Below, in pieces: positions 7,074-15,799 of a stretch of DNA of 64,000 bases. This DNA is from Spirochaetota bacterium. GTDB lineage: Bacteria; Spirochaetota; Spirochaetia; Treponematales; Treponemataceae. How positions within the stretch are numbered: position 1 is the first letter of the stretch; every line of letters starts with the position of its first letter. The position numbers and the translations under genes were made by a program. A model generated the notes under the pieces. That model worked only from the letters and a program-made list of their open reading frames with translations. It did no database searches and was not told the DNA's origin. The stretch spans positions 248,001 to 312,000 of the forward strand of contig JAEZST010000022.1 in the NCBI GenBank assembly GCA_023443865.1, in the 5' to 3' direction.

Positions 7074-7501
7074 TTTTTAATGCTCCTTACCAGGAAGAGA
7101 ATCATTCTCATCCTGCTTCGATTGGCGAGCGCTTTATTAATTTTCCGGTCCAGCAAAGTCGTTTCGGTATTATGCCGCCTCATGGTCGCGCACGTCCCGA
7201 TAACGCTCTCAACGGGAATGAACCCGCCGTGATTCATCCCATCGGCCTGCTGGAAAAAGAAAGCCTTTCCCGGGAACCGAATTTTCCCGATGAGCCGGTG
7301 CGACGTGAGCGAGTGTCCCTCACGAAATACTATGATATCCCCTACCGCGCATTTTTTCCAATTTCCGGGAACGATCAAAACCAGGTCGCCCGGGATAAGG
7401 GTGGGGCTCATACTGCCGGAAAGAACGGGAATCCAGACCGGTTCGGTGGACATGCCCCCAAGAAGCGACAGGAAACCGTTCGGGGATAATGGCTCGCCCA
7501 T
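7034..7501 (-). CDS. S26-type signal-peptidase-like protein
   Basis: 155 aa. The catalytic Ser box is VLSGSMSPTLIPGDLV with nucleophile Ser30. The second box GDIIVFREGHSLTSHRLIG places His68 where bacterial LepB would have Lys, as in the ER/SipW type. There is no N-terminal membrane anchor; only an amphipathic or weakly hydrophobic C-terminal segment is visible. It is first in the minus-strand operon and overlaps the next gene by 40 bp. In this setting a role in cutting the leader of the 49-aa peptide is plausible, but it could equally process another exported protein. Confidence 0.75.
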   Translation of the reverse strand: MGEPLSPNGFLSLLGGMSTEPVWIPVLSGSMSPTLIPGDLVLIVPGNWKKCAVGDIIVFREGHSLTSHRLIGKIRFPGKAFFFQQADGMNHGGFIPVESVIGTCATMRRHNTETTLLDRKINKALANRSRMRMILFLVRSIKKWMVSKAPTSPSR

Positions 7502-7571
7502 TTTTCATACCCTCGCATGAAGTCTTACGTAAGCGTAGAAGCGGTTCCTTTCGCTGTCAAGCATATTAACC

Positions 7572-7600
7572 TTGTTAAAGCGCGCGGCGCGGGATAATAT
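7572..7600 (+). promoter_or_regulatory. Candidate promoter of the ABC exporter genes
   Basis: TTGTTA (7572-7577), a 17-bp spacer and TAATAT (7595-7600) in the 101-bp divergent gap. A transcript from it would begin at about 7607, beside the ATG at 7609, giving a near-leaderless mRNA with no Shine-Dalgarno. Confidence 0.5.
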
Positions 7601-7602
7601 GT

Positions 7603-8586
7603 ATGTATATGGCATATCCCGAGCGCGACTGCATCGTGAGCCTCCGAGGCATCTCAAAACGGTTCTCAGAACCGCTTACGAACCCCTTCCGAAAGAGAAA
7701 ATCGCTGCAGGCGCTTTCGTCGGTAGATATGGATATCCCCACGGGGAAGGTGACGTGCTTGCTCGGCCCCAACGGCGCCGGGAAAACCACGCTCATAAAA
7801 ATCCTTTCGTGCCTGATCACCCCCGACGAGGGTGAAGTTCGCTTTCGCGGCGCGGTCGTGTCCGGGGACGGAAAGGCCATCCAGGGAAGCATCGGGCTCG
7901 TGACGCCGAACGAGCGGTCGTTTTATTGGCGCCTGACCGGTCGGGAGAACCTTAATTTTTTCGGGAGCCTTTACGGGCTTCGCGGCAGGGCGCTGGCTCA
8001 ACGGGTCGAAGGGGCCCTTGGCGAGTCGGGAATGAGCGAGTCCGCGGATAAGCCCTACCGACTCTACTCCGCCGGAATGAAGCAAAAGCTGAATATCGCG
8101 CGGGCCCTGCTCGGGTCGCCGGAGCTTTTCTTGCTCGACGAGCCAGCCGCGCATCTTGACCCGCTCGCTCGCGAGGATTTCCGGAAATTCATTCGGGAGG
8201 TCCTGATCGATAAACGCGGGGCCACGGTTTTTCTCTGCACTCACGATCTCGAGGAAGCCCGCCACTTAGCCGACCTCGTCGCGGTGCTCGACGCGGGCCA
8301 GGTCGTGGCCATGGGCCATATCGGGGAATTGGGCTCGTTGCTCGATAACCGGCGCGAGATAGTACTGCGGTATTCCGGGGAATTGCCCGCCGACTGGGTT
8401 TCCGGATGGGGAGACGCGATTCTTTTCGATGGCCCCGGAACGGTACGCCTGTTGTTTGACGGCGATCGCGTTCGCCAGGAACGGATAATCCGCGATTTTA
8501 TACTCGCCGGCGGCGAATTACGGGAAGCCTTCGCCGACCAAGACGATCTTCTTCGGCTTCTGCGCAGGAAGGTCGGTAATCGATGA
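7603..8586 (+). CDS. ABC transporter ATP-binding protein
   Basis: 327 aa. Walker A GPNGAGKTT (55-63), signature-like YSAGMKQ (155-161), Walker B LFLLDEP (175-181) and switch His214. About 90 C-terminal residues follow the nucleotide-binding domain. It pairs with the ABC-2 permease that starts in its stop codon (ATGA). Type is the drug, polysaccharide or bacteriocin ABC-2 exporter group. Given the divergent peptide-modification operon, I infer export of the mature peptide; polysaccharide export is less likely because the locus has Wzx and Wzy. The start may be the in-frame ATG at 7609, which fits the promoter better. Confidence 0.88.
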   Translation: MYMAYPERDCIVSLRGISKRFSEPLTNPFRKRKSLQALSSVDMDIPTGKVTCLLGPNGAGKTTLIKILSCLITPDEGEVRFRGAVVSGDGKAIQGSIGLVTPNERSFYWRLTGRENLNFFGSLYGLRGRALAQRVEGALGESGMSESADKPYRLYSAGMKQKLNIARALLGSPELFLLDEPAAHLDPLAREDFRKFIREVLIDKRGATVFLCTHDLEEARHLADLVAVLDAGQVVAMGHIGELGSLLDNRREIVLRYSGELPADWVSGWGDAILFDGPGTVRLLFDGDRVRQERIIRDFILAGGELREAFADQDDLLRLLRRKVGNR

Positions 8587-9386
8587 CCAAACTATTCGCG
8601 TTTCTGTATAGGGATTTTCTCATTACCCTTAGTTACCGGTTCAGGTTATTGCTGAGCCTCATGGGCATGGTCGCCGCGATAGCCATGCTATTCTTTATGG
8701 GGAAAATGTTTCAGAACGGTTTCTCGATGTATCTCGCCCGATACGGAAACGATTATTTTGCCTTCGCGCTTTTGGGCATGTGCGTGAGCACGTTCGTTTC
8801 CACCGGACTGTACTCCCTTTCATCGTCCGTCCGGGAAGCCCAGATGCAGGGTACGCTCGAGGTTTTACTGGTTACTCCCACTTCCGCAAACCTTATCTTG
8901 TTCGGGAATTCCCTTTGGTCGTTCATTCAGGCCTTCCTCATGACCGTATTGTATTTGGGCCTGACGATCCTGATCGTGGGCCTTCACGTATCGGTCGCGC
9001 GGATCCTTCTCGTGTTTCTGGTCCTCGTGCTCACCTTCATTTGTTTCCTTTCGTTGGGAATGGTATCCGCGGCGTTTATCATGACATTCAAGCAGGGGAA
9101 CCCCATAAACCTCATTTTTGGCGCGTCGAGCTACTTTTTTGGCGGCATTTTTTTCCCGGTAGAGGTATTGCCCAAGGTATTGCAGGGATTTTCCTTCATT
9201 TTGCCCATCTCCCACGCGACCCGGGCGGTTCGTGAACTATTATTGGTTTCTGGATCGTCGGGGGAATGGCGATATACGATGGCGTACCTCGCCGTATTCT
9301 CCGTTATCCTCTTTCCCCTGGGGCTTCTGTCTCTGCGGCTCGCCCTTTCCCGGGCCAAGAAAGAGGGTAGTTTGGTTCAATTCTAG
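8583..9386 (+). CDS. ABC-2 type transporter permease
   Basis: 267 aa with about six membrane segments, e.g. LLLSLMGMVAAIAMLFFMG (about 20-38) and ILLVFLVLVLTFICFLSLG (about 140-158). The ABC-2 block MQGTLEVLLVTPTS lies near residue 90, and FGGIFFPVEVLP before the last segments. ATGA overlap with the ATPase gene shows tight coupling. Forms the membrane channel of the exporter. Confidence 0.87.
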   Translation: MTKLFAFLYRDFLITLSYRFRLLLSLMGMVAAIAMLFFMGKMFQNGFSMYLARYGNDYFAFALLGMCVSTFVSTGLYSLSSSVREAQMQGTLEVLLVTPTSANLILFGNSLWSFIQAFLMTVLYLGLTILIVGLHVSVARILLVFLVLVLTFICFLSLGMVSAAFIMTFKQGNPINLIFGASSYFFGGIFFPVEVLPKVLQGFSFILPISHATRAVRELLLVSGSSGEWRYTMAYLAVFSVILFPLGLLSLRLALSRAKKEGSLVQF

Positions 9387-9441
9387 GGAACTTTTCCTGA
9401 ATACTCCGTCCGAGTGCAGTAAAATATCTCTAGAATCTAAA

Positions 9442-10716
9442 ATGAAAACCGTTTTTTCAAGTAATTGCGCTATAGACGCCGAATCAGAGCTTCTCTTTCT
9501 CTCCCGCCTCGTGCTTGGAGGCGCGGTGCTGCCGGGTTTATCCGTCTGCCGAAAGGAACCATTGGAGCGGCTCGCGATTCGGCATAAGGTACGCGGGTTA
9601 CTTGCCGCTTCGATACTGCGTACGCCCGACGTTCCCCAACAGTGGACCGTATGGGCGATGATGGCCGATATGGCCCGTGAACGGGATCGGCAGCAGCTTG
9701 AAAAATCCTTGAATAAGGCAATAAACCTCATTGGGTCCATCGCCGAGCCCCCGATCGTCCTGAAAGGCGCAAGCCTCGCTTTCGGAACGCCCCGCGATGA
9801 AGGCGACATTGACTTGCTTATACGCGAGAAGGACTTGCTGCCGATAATCGAGCTTCTGGAGTCCGAGGGGTATGCGTACGTCGGGTACGAACGCAATCTG
9901 TATATCCGAAAGCGCGAGTACCGAAAATGGGAAAAACTGAAAGCGTGGTCGAACCAGTTCGAATTTAAGGATCCTGAATCGGGTACGCTCATTGAGCTTC
10001 ATACGGCCTTATTCGAAACCGCGCGCGTATACGAGGAAAACCTCTCGCGCCTAAAAAACGCTGTTTCTGAATTTATGGCCGCAAGCGCGACCGATGTAGA
10101 AAGCGGTAACCGATACCTGTGCATTGAGGACCGGTTCTTGTTACTGGCCCTCCAAGTCGTGCTGAAGCGCTCTCCGGTAAATAAATCGTTTATTTTGCGG
10201 CATCTGGCGGATTATAAAAACCTTGTCGCGCAAACGCCCGACTGGGAGCGATTGGCGACCCGCGCCCGCCATTTCGGGCTGGAATTTCACCTTGCCGCCT
10301 TGATCGCCCTCTGTGAACGGTATACGGGCGCATTGGTTCCGGCCGAATTTCAAACTACCGTAAATCGTCGTTTAGGAAAGAGAAAGCGATGGTTGAAGGA
10401 TCTATTCTGCCGTATCCTTATTGATATCGACTCGTATAACCGGTGGTATTCCTTTCTATACCGGCTATCGGCGCCGCTCATCCTGAAAGGCTCGCTGAAG
10501 GCCCGGGTAAAATCCCTTTTCATCGTGCCCCATGCCCTGCCGCGCGCGTATCAACTGACAGCGGATTACGGTTTGCCGGACCGCTCTCCAATGATCGTTC
10601 TATTATACCTTTTGGAACCAATGCGGTTTACCGTACGGGTTTTTCTCCGTCTGCGCCGGATGGTGATTGATTCGGTCAAGACTCGATACGACAGAGGCGT
10701 GAAACCGATGGGTTAA
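9442..10716 (+). CDS. PF14907-type nucleotidyltransferase
   Basis: 424 aa from the ATG at 9442; the frame is open back to 9232, but that stretch overlaps the permease gene. The motif IVLKGASLAFGTPRDEGDIDLLI carries the Lys-Gly and the Asp-x-Asp expected for metal binding in this nucleotidyltransferase-fold family. Members recur next to HprK-related and PqqD-like genes in lasso-peptide and exopolysaccharide clusters. Their reaction is not settled. Here it follows the exporter by 55 bp and probably belongs to the peptide module. Confidence 0.78.
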   Translation: MKTVFSSNCAIDAESELLFLSRLVLGGAVLPGLSVCRKEPLERLAIRHKVRGLLAASILRTPDVPQQWTVWAMMADMARERDRQQLEKSLNKAINLIGSIAEPPIVLKGASLAFGTPRDEGDIDLLIREKDLLPIIELLESEGYAYVGYERNLYIRKREYRKWEKLKAWSNQFEFKDPESGTLIELHTALFETARVYEENLSRLKNAVSEFMAASATDVESGNRYLCIEDRFLLLALQVVLKRSPVNKSFILRHLADYKNLVAQTPDWERLATRARHFGLEFHLAALIALCERYTGALVPAEFQTTVNRRLGKRKRWLKDLFCRILIDIDSYNRWYSFLYRLSAPLILKGSLKARVKSLFIVPHALPRAYQLTADYGLPDRSPMIVLLYLLEPMRFTVRVFLRLRRMVIDSVKTRYDRGVKPMG

Positions 10717-10748
10717 TCCTCCGTCCTATTATTTTCAGGAGTTACGCT

Positions 10749-12455
10749 ATGCTTAAAAAGTATTTTGTTTTCGTATTATCTTTAGCGGCCTTGTTGTTCG
10801 GAGCGTGCAATAATCTCGAGGTGAAAGAGGCAAACGCCGACCTTTCGGCGCTCACGGTCAGCGTCGGCGCGTTGGATCCCGCCTTTTCGCCGGCGATAAC
10901 CGAATATCGGGTTGAGCTTCCCAATATAGTGTCCTCGATCACCGTAACCGGCGTTTCGGCCAAATCTTCGTCGGTCGTTGGCGGGCAATCGGGACAGCCC
11001 GTGTCTTTGAACGTGGGAGAGAACACGATATCCATACTGGTTACCGCGGAAAACGGAACCACGCAAAAGACGTATTCCGTCACGGTACATCGCGCGGAAC
11101 CGGATTCGGCAAACGCGTTGCTCTATGATATGGTCCTGGATACCGGAACCCTGACCCCCGCGTTCTCGCCGGATATCGAATCGTACGCCGTTTCCGTCGG
11201 ATACGCGGTCACTTCCATTACCATAACGGGAACGGCGGAAGACCTTGCCGCCAGCGTAGGCGGGCAGTCCGGGACGCCGATCTCCCTGAACGTCGGGGAG
11301 AACACGATCGTCATTTCCGTTACCGCCGAAAACGGCACGACGGTAAAAAACTATACGGTCACGGTGACCCGGGCCGCGCCGAGCGCTAACGCGAATCTCG
11401 CCTCCCTTACGGTCAGCCAGGGAACGCTGAGCCCCGCTTTCTCCTCCTCGACGCTATCCTACGCGGTATACGTCGCCAATGCGGTAACCGGCATAACGGT
11501 AACCGGCATTGCCGCCGACCCTACGGCCAGCGTCGGCGGGCAATCGGGGACGCCGGTGGCGTTAAGCGTCGGGGATAACCCGATATCGCTGGTCGTTACG
11601 GCTCAGGACGGGGTTACCCAGAAAACCTATACGGTCACGGTGTATCGCGCGGATCCTACCGTTCCCGGGGGGCTAACGATCGACCATACCAATTTCGATC
11701 CCTCGTCGCTGTCAGACGCCGAAATTCTCGCCGCCGCGGCGTTAAAGGTGGTTTTCGAGCATGCGTCTACCGGTCAGGATATCGTCGGCGATTCGGACTC
11801 TGACTGCTCCGCCGGCGAGAATTACGATAATTCTGAGTCTTGCGGGCTTAAGGAATTGTACGACGCCGATTCACGGTATAACTTCGATCGCATTTCCCTT
11901 TCGGAGCATGAATCGCTCAACGCCGACTGGTTTTCGAGCCATTCGGGCCTGCAATCCTGGCGGCGCAACAATCCGCCTCCCGCCACCAAGCTGTCCCTGT
12001 TTCTCGGAATGGATTCCGACGTGCTCGCCGCGGTCGACGTGGCGATGTACAAATACTGCTGGATAGACGTGTATAGCGCGGCGGAAGACTATATCACCGA
12101 CGGCGCGGGGTACGCGGCAAGCGAAATTGCCCAGCGCGAGGCGTTCGAGGCGGGCAATCCCGGCGTCGTTATGCCGTACTGGACGATGCCCCTGCAATCC
12201 GACCAGGCGTACGCGGCCCGAGACGCCTATAACGAGGCGATACGCGCCTATTGCGCGGCAAACGGAAAATGGCTCATTGATATGGCGGATATCGAGAATT
12301 ACGCGGTTAACGGAACGAAGGTCGCCGATATTGACGGACACGACGCGGCCGCCAGCGCGTATACGCTCTCGGACGGGGGGCATCTCTCGAGTACCGGAAG
12401 GCTGCGGATGGCGAAGGCGTATTGGCGCCTGCTCGCGGAAATAGCGAAACGGTAA
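10749..12455 (+). CDS. Lipoprotein with three cadherin-like repeats and a C-terminal SGNH-like domain
   Basis: 568 aa. Signal peptide with lipobox LFGAC (Cys20). Three repeats of about 93 aa (roughly 28-115, 116-212, 213-305) share FSPxIxxYxVxVxxxVxSITVTG, VGGQSGxPVSLNVGENTI and TxKTYTVTV, the cadherin-like beta-sandwich type (PF12733). The C-terminal 260 residues start with VVFEHASTGQDI and end with DGGHLSSTGRLRMAKAYW. The same two motifs occur in the lipoprotein at 44702, and together they suggest an SGNH/GDSL-like fold. Likely surface-attached, perhaps removing or adding acyl groups on the polysaccharide (inference). SD AGGA is 7 nt before ATG. Confidence 0.75.
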   Translation: MLKKYFVFVLSLAALLFGACNNLEVKEANADLSALTVSVGALDPAFSPAITEYRVELPNIVSSITVTGVSAKSSSVVGGQSGQPVSLNVGENTISILVTAENGTTQKTYSVTVHRAEPDSANALLYDMVLDTGTLTPAFSPDIESYAVSVGYAVTSITITGTAEDLAASVGGQSGTPISLNVGENTIVISVTAENGTTVKNYTVTVTRAAPSANANLASLTVSQGTLSPAFSSSTLSYAVYVANAVTGITVTGIAADPTASVGGQSGTPVALSVGDNPISLVVTAQDGVTQKTYTVTVYRADPTVPGGLTIDHTNFDPSSLSDAEILAAAALKVVFEHASTGQDIVGDSDSDCSAGENYDNSESCGLKELYDADSRYNFDRISLSEHESLNADWFSSHSGLQSWRRNNPPPATKLSLFLGMDSDVLAAVDVAMYKYCWIDVYSAAEDYITDGAGYAASEIAQREAFEAGNPGVVMPYWTMPLQSDQAYAARDAYNEAIRAYCAANGKWLIDMADIENYAVNGTKVADIDGHDAAASAYTLSDGGHLSSTGRLRMAKAYWRLLAEIAKR

Positions 12456-12511
12456 GCCGGCGCACGGCGCGGTTACCGCGATAAAAAAAGTATCTGATCG
12501 GGAGTTTTACG

Positions 12512-13510
12512 ATGGAAGAGTTGCGCGCGGTTCCGGTAGGCGCCGTTGTTATCGGACGGAACGAGGGTGAACGGCTTAAGCGGTGCCTACGCTCCATATT
12601 GAGGCAAATTGAAACGGTAGTGTACGTGGATTCCGGTTCCACCGACGGGAGCGTCGAGTTCGCGCAATCCCTCGGGGTGAAGGTCGTCGACCTGGACATG
12701 AGCCGACCCTTCAGCGCCGGACGGGCGCGAAACGCGGGGTTTGCGGCGCTTACGGAAACGAGGCCGGACGTGGCCTTTGTCCAATTTATCGACGGCGATT
12801 GCGAACTGTGCGACGGCTGGGTTGACCGGGCAACGGCCTTCCTCACCGAACGCCCCGAATACGCGATGACTGCCGGCAGGGTCAAGGAACGGAATCCCGA
12901 AAACAGCATTTACAACGAGCTGTGCGATATGGAATGGAACCTTCCCGTCGGGGAATCCCTTTCCTCGGGCGGGATATTCATGGTGCGCGCCGAGGCGTTT
13001 ACGGCCGTCGGCGGGTTCAACGCCGGCATGATCGCGGGGGAAGAGCCCGAGTATTGCTATAGGCTCCGCCGCGCCGGTTGGAGAATCTATAACCTCGACG
13101 CGCTCATGACCCTTCATGACGCGGATATGCGGCGATTCTCCCAATGGTGGAAGCGCACCGTGCGAACGGGCTATGCCTACGCGCATCGGTATTTTCTTCA
13201 CGTCGGCGACAACGATACCTACCTCAGGCTCGCGGCTATCCGCATTTGGGCTTGGGCCTTCGCGTTGCCCGTGCTGACCGTCGTCTCGTGCGTTCTCCTC
13301 GGCCCTTGGGGGCTCCTGTTTTTGCTTGCGTACCCGCTCCAATTTTACCGAAGCTACAAAAGCATTCTGGCCACCTCGCCCCGAAAGAGCGCGTCTTTCC
13401 GATACGCCTTTTTTACCGTCTTGGGAAAATGGCCGCAATTGGTGGGTCAAATCACGTTTTTACGAAAGAAACTGATGGGACAGGCTATTGAGATTATCGA
13501 GTATAAATGA
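12512..13510 (+). CDS. Family 2 glycosyltransferase with C-terminal membrane segments
   Basis: 332 aa GT-A enzyme. Nucleotide-sugar motifs GAVVIGRNEGERLKRCL and YVDSGSTDGSVE, then a metal-binding DGDCELCDGW at about residues 93-102 and an acceptor-side GEEPEYCYRLRRAGW. Two hydrophobic segments near residues 245-280 probably dock it on the inner membrane. Its stop overlaps the deacetylase start (ATGA), beginning an unbroken run of coupled sugar-assembly genes to 20273. Confidence 0.88.
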   Translation: MEELRAVPVGAVVIGRNEGERLKRCLRSILRQIETVVYVDSGSTDGSVEFAQSLGVKVVDLDMSRPFSAGRARNAGFAALTETRPDVAFVQFIDGDCELCDGWVDRATAFLTERPEYAMTAGRVKERNPENSIYNELCDMEWNLPVGESLSSGGIFMVRAEAFTAVGGFNAGMIAGEEPEYCYRLRRAGWRIYNLDALMTLHDADMRRFSQWWKRTVRTGYAYAHRYFLHVGDNDTYLRLAAIRIWAWAFALPVLTVVSCVLLGPWGLLFLLAYPLQFYRSYKSILATSPRKSASFRYAFFTVLGKWPQLVGQITFLRKKLMGQAIEIIEYK

Positions 13511-14556
13511 TGCTGAAAAAAACAATACGAAACGTGGCGGCGCGTATCTGCGATTTCTCGGGGATTCTCGCGCGCGCCGAGAGGGGTTCTTCTTCGTCGG
13601 AGCTGACGGTCCTTTGCTATCACCGCGTCCTTCCGGAAAGCCAAAAAAGGGCGTATGCCTTTCCCGACCTCGCCGTAACCCCGGCGGCCTTTGATTCGCA
13701 ATGCCGCGTCCTTGCCTCACGGTACGAAGTCCGTACCTTGGGGGAAGCGCACGCTCTTTTACGGTCCGGATACCGGGGGGAGCGCCCCTTGGCGGCCATC
13801 ACCTTTGACGACGGGTACTTGGATAATTATCGGTACGCGTTGCCCGCGTTGCGGTCGTCGGGCCTGAAGGCAACCTTTTTCGTCGTATCGGGCCTTGCGG
13901 GAAAGAACGCGTGCCCGTGGTACGACCGGCTCGCCCGCGATTCGCGGTATCTTGAATCCCTGGGGCGGTTGCCCGATCTCGTTTCCTCGCTCGGCATCGC
14001 CTCTCCTCTGGGGTCGGGTAACGGGCTCGCTCCCCGGGATATCGTGCGGAAGGCGAAGGAAATGGGCTCGGCGGATCGAAAGCGGATCGTGGAAGCGTTC
14101 TCCGAAGCCGCGGCGGCCGACCGGGCGAATCCCGAAACCGATTTTATCATGGGCGCGGATGCATTGCGGGCGCTTATCGCCGAAGGGCATGAGATCGGGG
14201 CCCACAGCGTGTCCCACGAAATCCTGACTGGCCTTTCCGGGCAGTCTCTCGAGGCTGAAGTGTCCGGGGCGAAAGGCGCCCTGGAAGAGTTGACGGGCGG
14301 CGCGGTTCGCGGGTTCTGCTATCCCAACGGGAATTACGACGGACAGACCCTTGGGGCCGTAACGAGAGCGGGCTACGAATACGCGTGCACGACCGTTCCC
14401 GGCAATAACGCCCTTTCGACCCCCGCGTTCGAGCTGCGCAGAAGATTCATATGCGAGGACCGGTTGGAGGGCCTTTTCGGCAAACCCTCTTCCGCGCTCT
14501 TTCGCATGGAATTGACGGGCCTCGCCGATCGAGCCTTCGGGCGCGACCAAAACTAA
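13507..14556 (+). CDS. NodB-type polysaccharide deacetylase
   Basis: 349 aa. Metal-dependent de-N-acetylase fold with TFDDGY (Asp101-Asp102), the metal-binding pair His233 and His237 in GAHSVSHE, and FCYPNGNYD. A 90-residue insert separates the two motif sets. No signal peptide, so it may act in the cytoplasm on the lipid-linked sugar or a precursor. Two ATGs in tandem (13507, 13510) are possible starts. Confidence 0.87.
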   Translation: MMLKKTIRNVAARICDFSGILARAERGSSSSELTVLCYHRVLPESQKRAYAFPDLAVTPAAFDSQCRVLASRYEVRTLGEAHALLRSGYRGERPLAAITFDDGYLDNYRYALPALRSSGLKATFFVVSGLAGKNACPWYDRLARDSRYLESLGRLPDLVSSLGIASPLGSGNGLAPRDIVRKAKEMGSADRKRIVEAFSEAAAADRANPETDFIMGADALRALIAEGHEIGAHSVSHEILTGLSGQSLEAEVSGAKGALEELTGGAVRGFCYPNGNYDGQTLGAVTRAGYEYACTTVPGNNALSTPAFELRRRFICEDRLEGLFGKPSSALFRMELTGLADRAFGRDQN

Positions 14557-14566
14557 GGATACCGTA

Positions 14567-15799
14567 ATGAAAATCGCCTACGTGACCAGTTTATATCCCG
14601 CGGTATCGCACACGTTCATCCTGAACGAGATAGCCGCCTTGCGCCGGCTGGGCGTGGAAATCGGGACGTTTTCGATACGCCGCGCGCGCGCTTCCGATAT
14701 ACTCGGGGCCGCCGCGCGGGATGAGGCCGAAAACACCCGGTCCATTTTGCCCCTTAATCCCGTGAACGCGGTTTCCAGCCTCGCCTGGTGCGCGTTCAGG
14801 CGATTCGGCCCGTTAGCGGACGTTTTGCGAAGAATGGTTTTCGCCGCAGGCTCGCTCAAGGGCTCGGTAAAATGGCTTGCCTATACGGTGGAGGGTATCG
14901 CGCTCGCGCGGTGGATCGTTGACGGCGGCTATGAACATCTCCACTGCCATTTCGGCAACAGCGGGTCCCATACGGCGTGGATCGCGGCGAGGATAGCCAA
15001 CGTTCCGTTCAGCATAACCTGCCACGGCTCGGAACTGAATGACCCTCTCGGGTTCCGGCTTCCCGAAAAGGCGCGATCCGCCGCCTTTATCGCCTGCGTG
15101 AGCAAATTCGGCCGGGCCCGGTTGATGCACGCGAGCTCACGGGAATACTGGAACAAGTATCACGTAGTGCGTTGCGGCATTTCCGAGACAACGCCCGATC
15201 CCTATCCCGAGCCGGGGAAGCAAGAACGGGAGATCCTGTGCGTGGGGCGCTTGTCGGTCGAAAAGGGGCACTTTATCCTGCTGGACGCCTTCGAAGCGCT
15301 CCTTCGAAAGATTCCCGGGGTTCGCCTCGTCCTCGTGGGCGACGGACCCTTACGGTCAGAATTGGAGCGGCGATGCCAGGAACTCGCCGACCCTTCCTCG
15401 GTTACCTTTACCGGATCCCTCGATCCCGCGGCGGTGGCCGAACGGATCGCGCGAGCCTCGCTCGTGGCGTTGGCGAGCTTTTCGGAAGGGGTGCCCGTCG
15501 TTCTCATGGAGGCTTTTTCCCATGGACGGCCCGTGGTGGCCACGCGCGTGGGCGGAATTCCCGAATTGGTCATACACGGCCAGAACGGCTTACTCGTCTC
15601 TCCCGGAGACGCGGGCGAACTCGCGGACGCGATGGGCTTCGTCCTTTCCGACCCGGATGAGGCTTCGCGGATGGGGGCCCGCGGTTTCGCCGCGGTGCGC
15701 GCGGAGTTCGACGAAACAAAGTCCGCGCTTGGCCTCAAATCGCTCTTTGAAACCGCCGTTGCGGAACCGCTGCGGATAAACGGGGGATCGTATGCATAA
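14567..15799 (+). CDS. Family 4 glycosyltransferase
   Basis: 410 aa GT-B enzyme. N-terminal acceptor domain with LYPAVSHTFILNEIAAL, the linker HCHFGNSGSHTAWIA and SITCHGSELNDP. C-terminal donor domain with GRLSVEKGHFILLDAFE and the EX7E motif SEGVPVVLMEAFSHGRPVVAT. SD AAGGA precedes ATG. Its stop overlaps the next start by 8 bp. Confidence 0.9.
   Translation: MKIAYVTSLYPAVSHTFILNEIAALRRLGVEIGTFSIRRARASDILGAAARDEAENTRSILPLNPVNAVSSLAWCAFRRFGPLADVLRRMVFAAGSLKGSVKWLAYTVEGIALARWIVDGGYEHLHCHFGNSGSHTAWIAARIANVPFSITCHGSELNDPLGFRLPEKARSAAFIACVSKFGRARLMHASSREYWNKYHVVRCGISETTPDPYPEPGKQEREILCVGRLSVEKGHFILLDAFEALLRKIPGVRLVLVGDGPLRSELERRCQELADPSSVTFTGSLDPAAVAERIARASLVALASFSEGVPVVLMEAFSHGRPVVATRVGGIPELVIHGQNGLLVSPGDAGELADAMGFVLSDPDEASRMGARGFAAVRAEFDETKSALGLKSLFETAVAEPLRINGGSYA

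Noticed and set aside
12587..13450. Long open frame on the minus strand opposite the GT2 gene (and similar ones at 17417-18283, 45879-47069, 55273-56142)
   Set aside because: These are antisense shadows caused by the high GC third positions of the real genes; no motifs, no start sites, and the sense genes are well identified.
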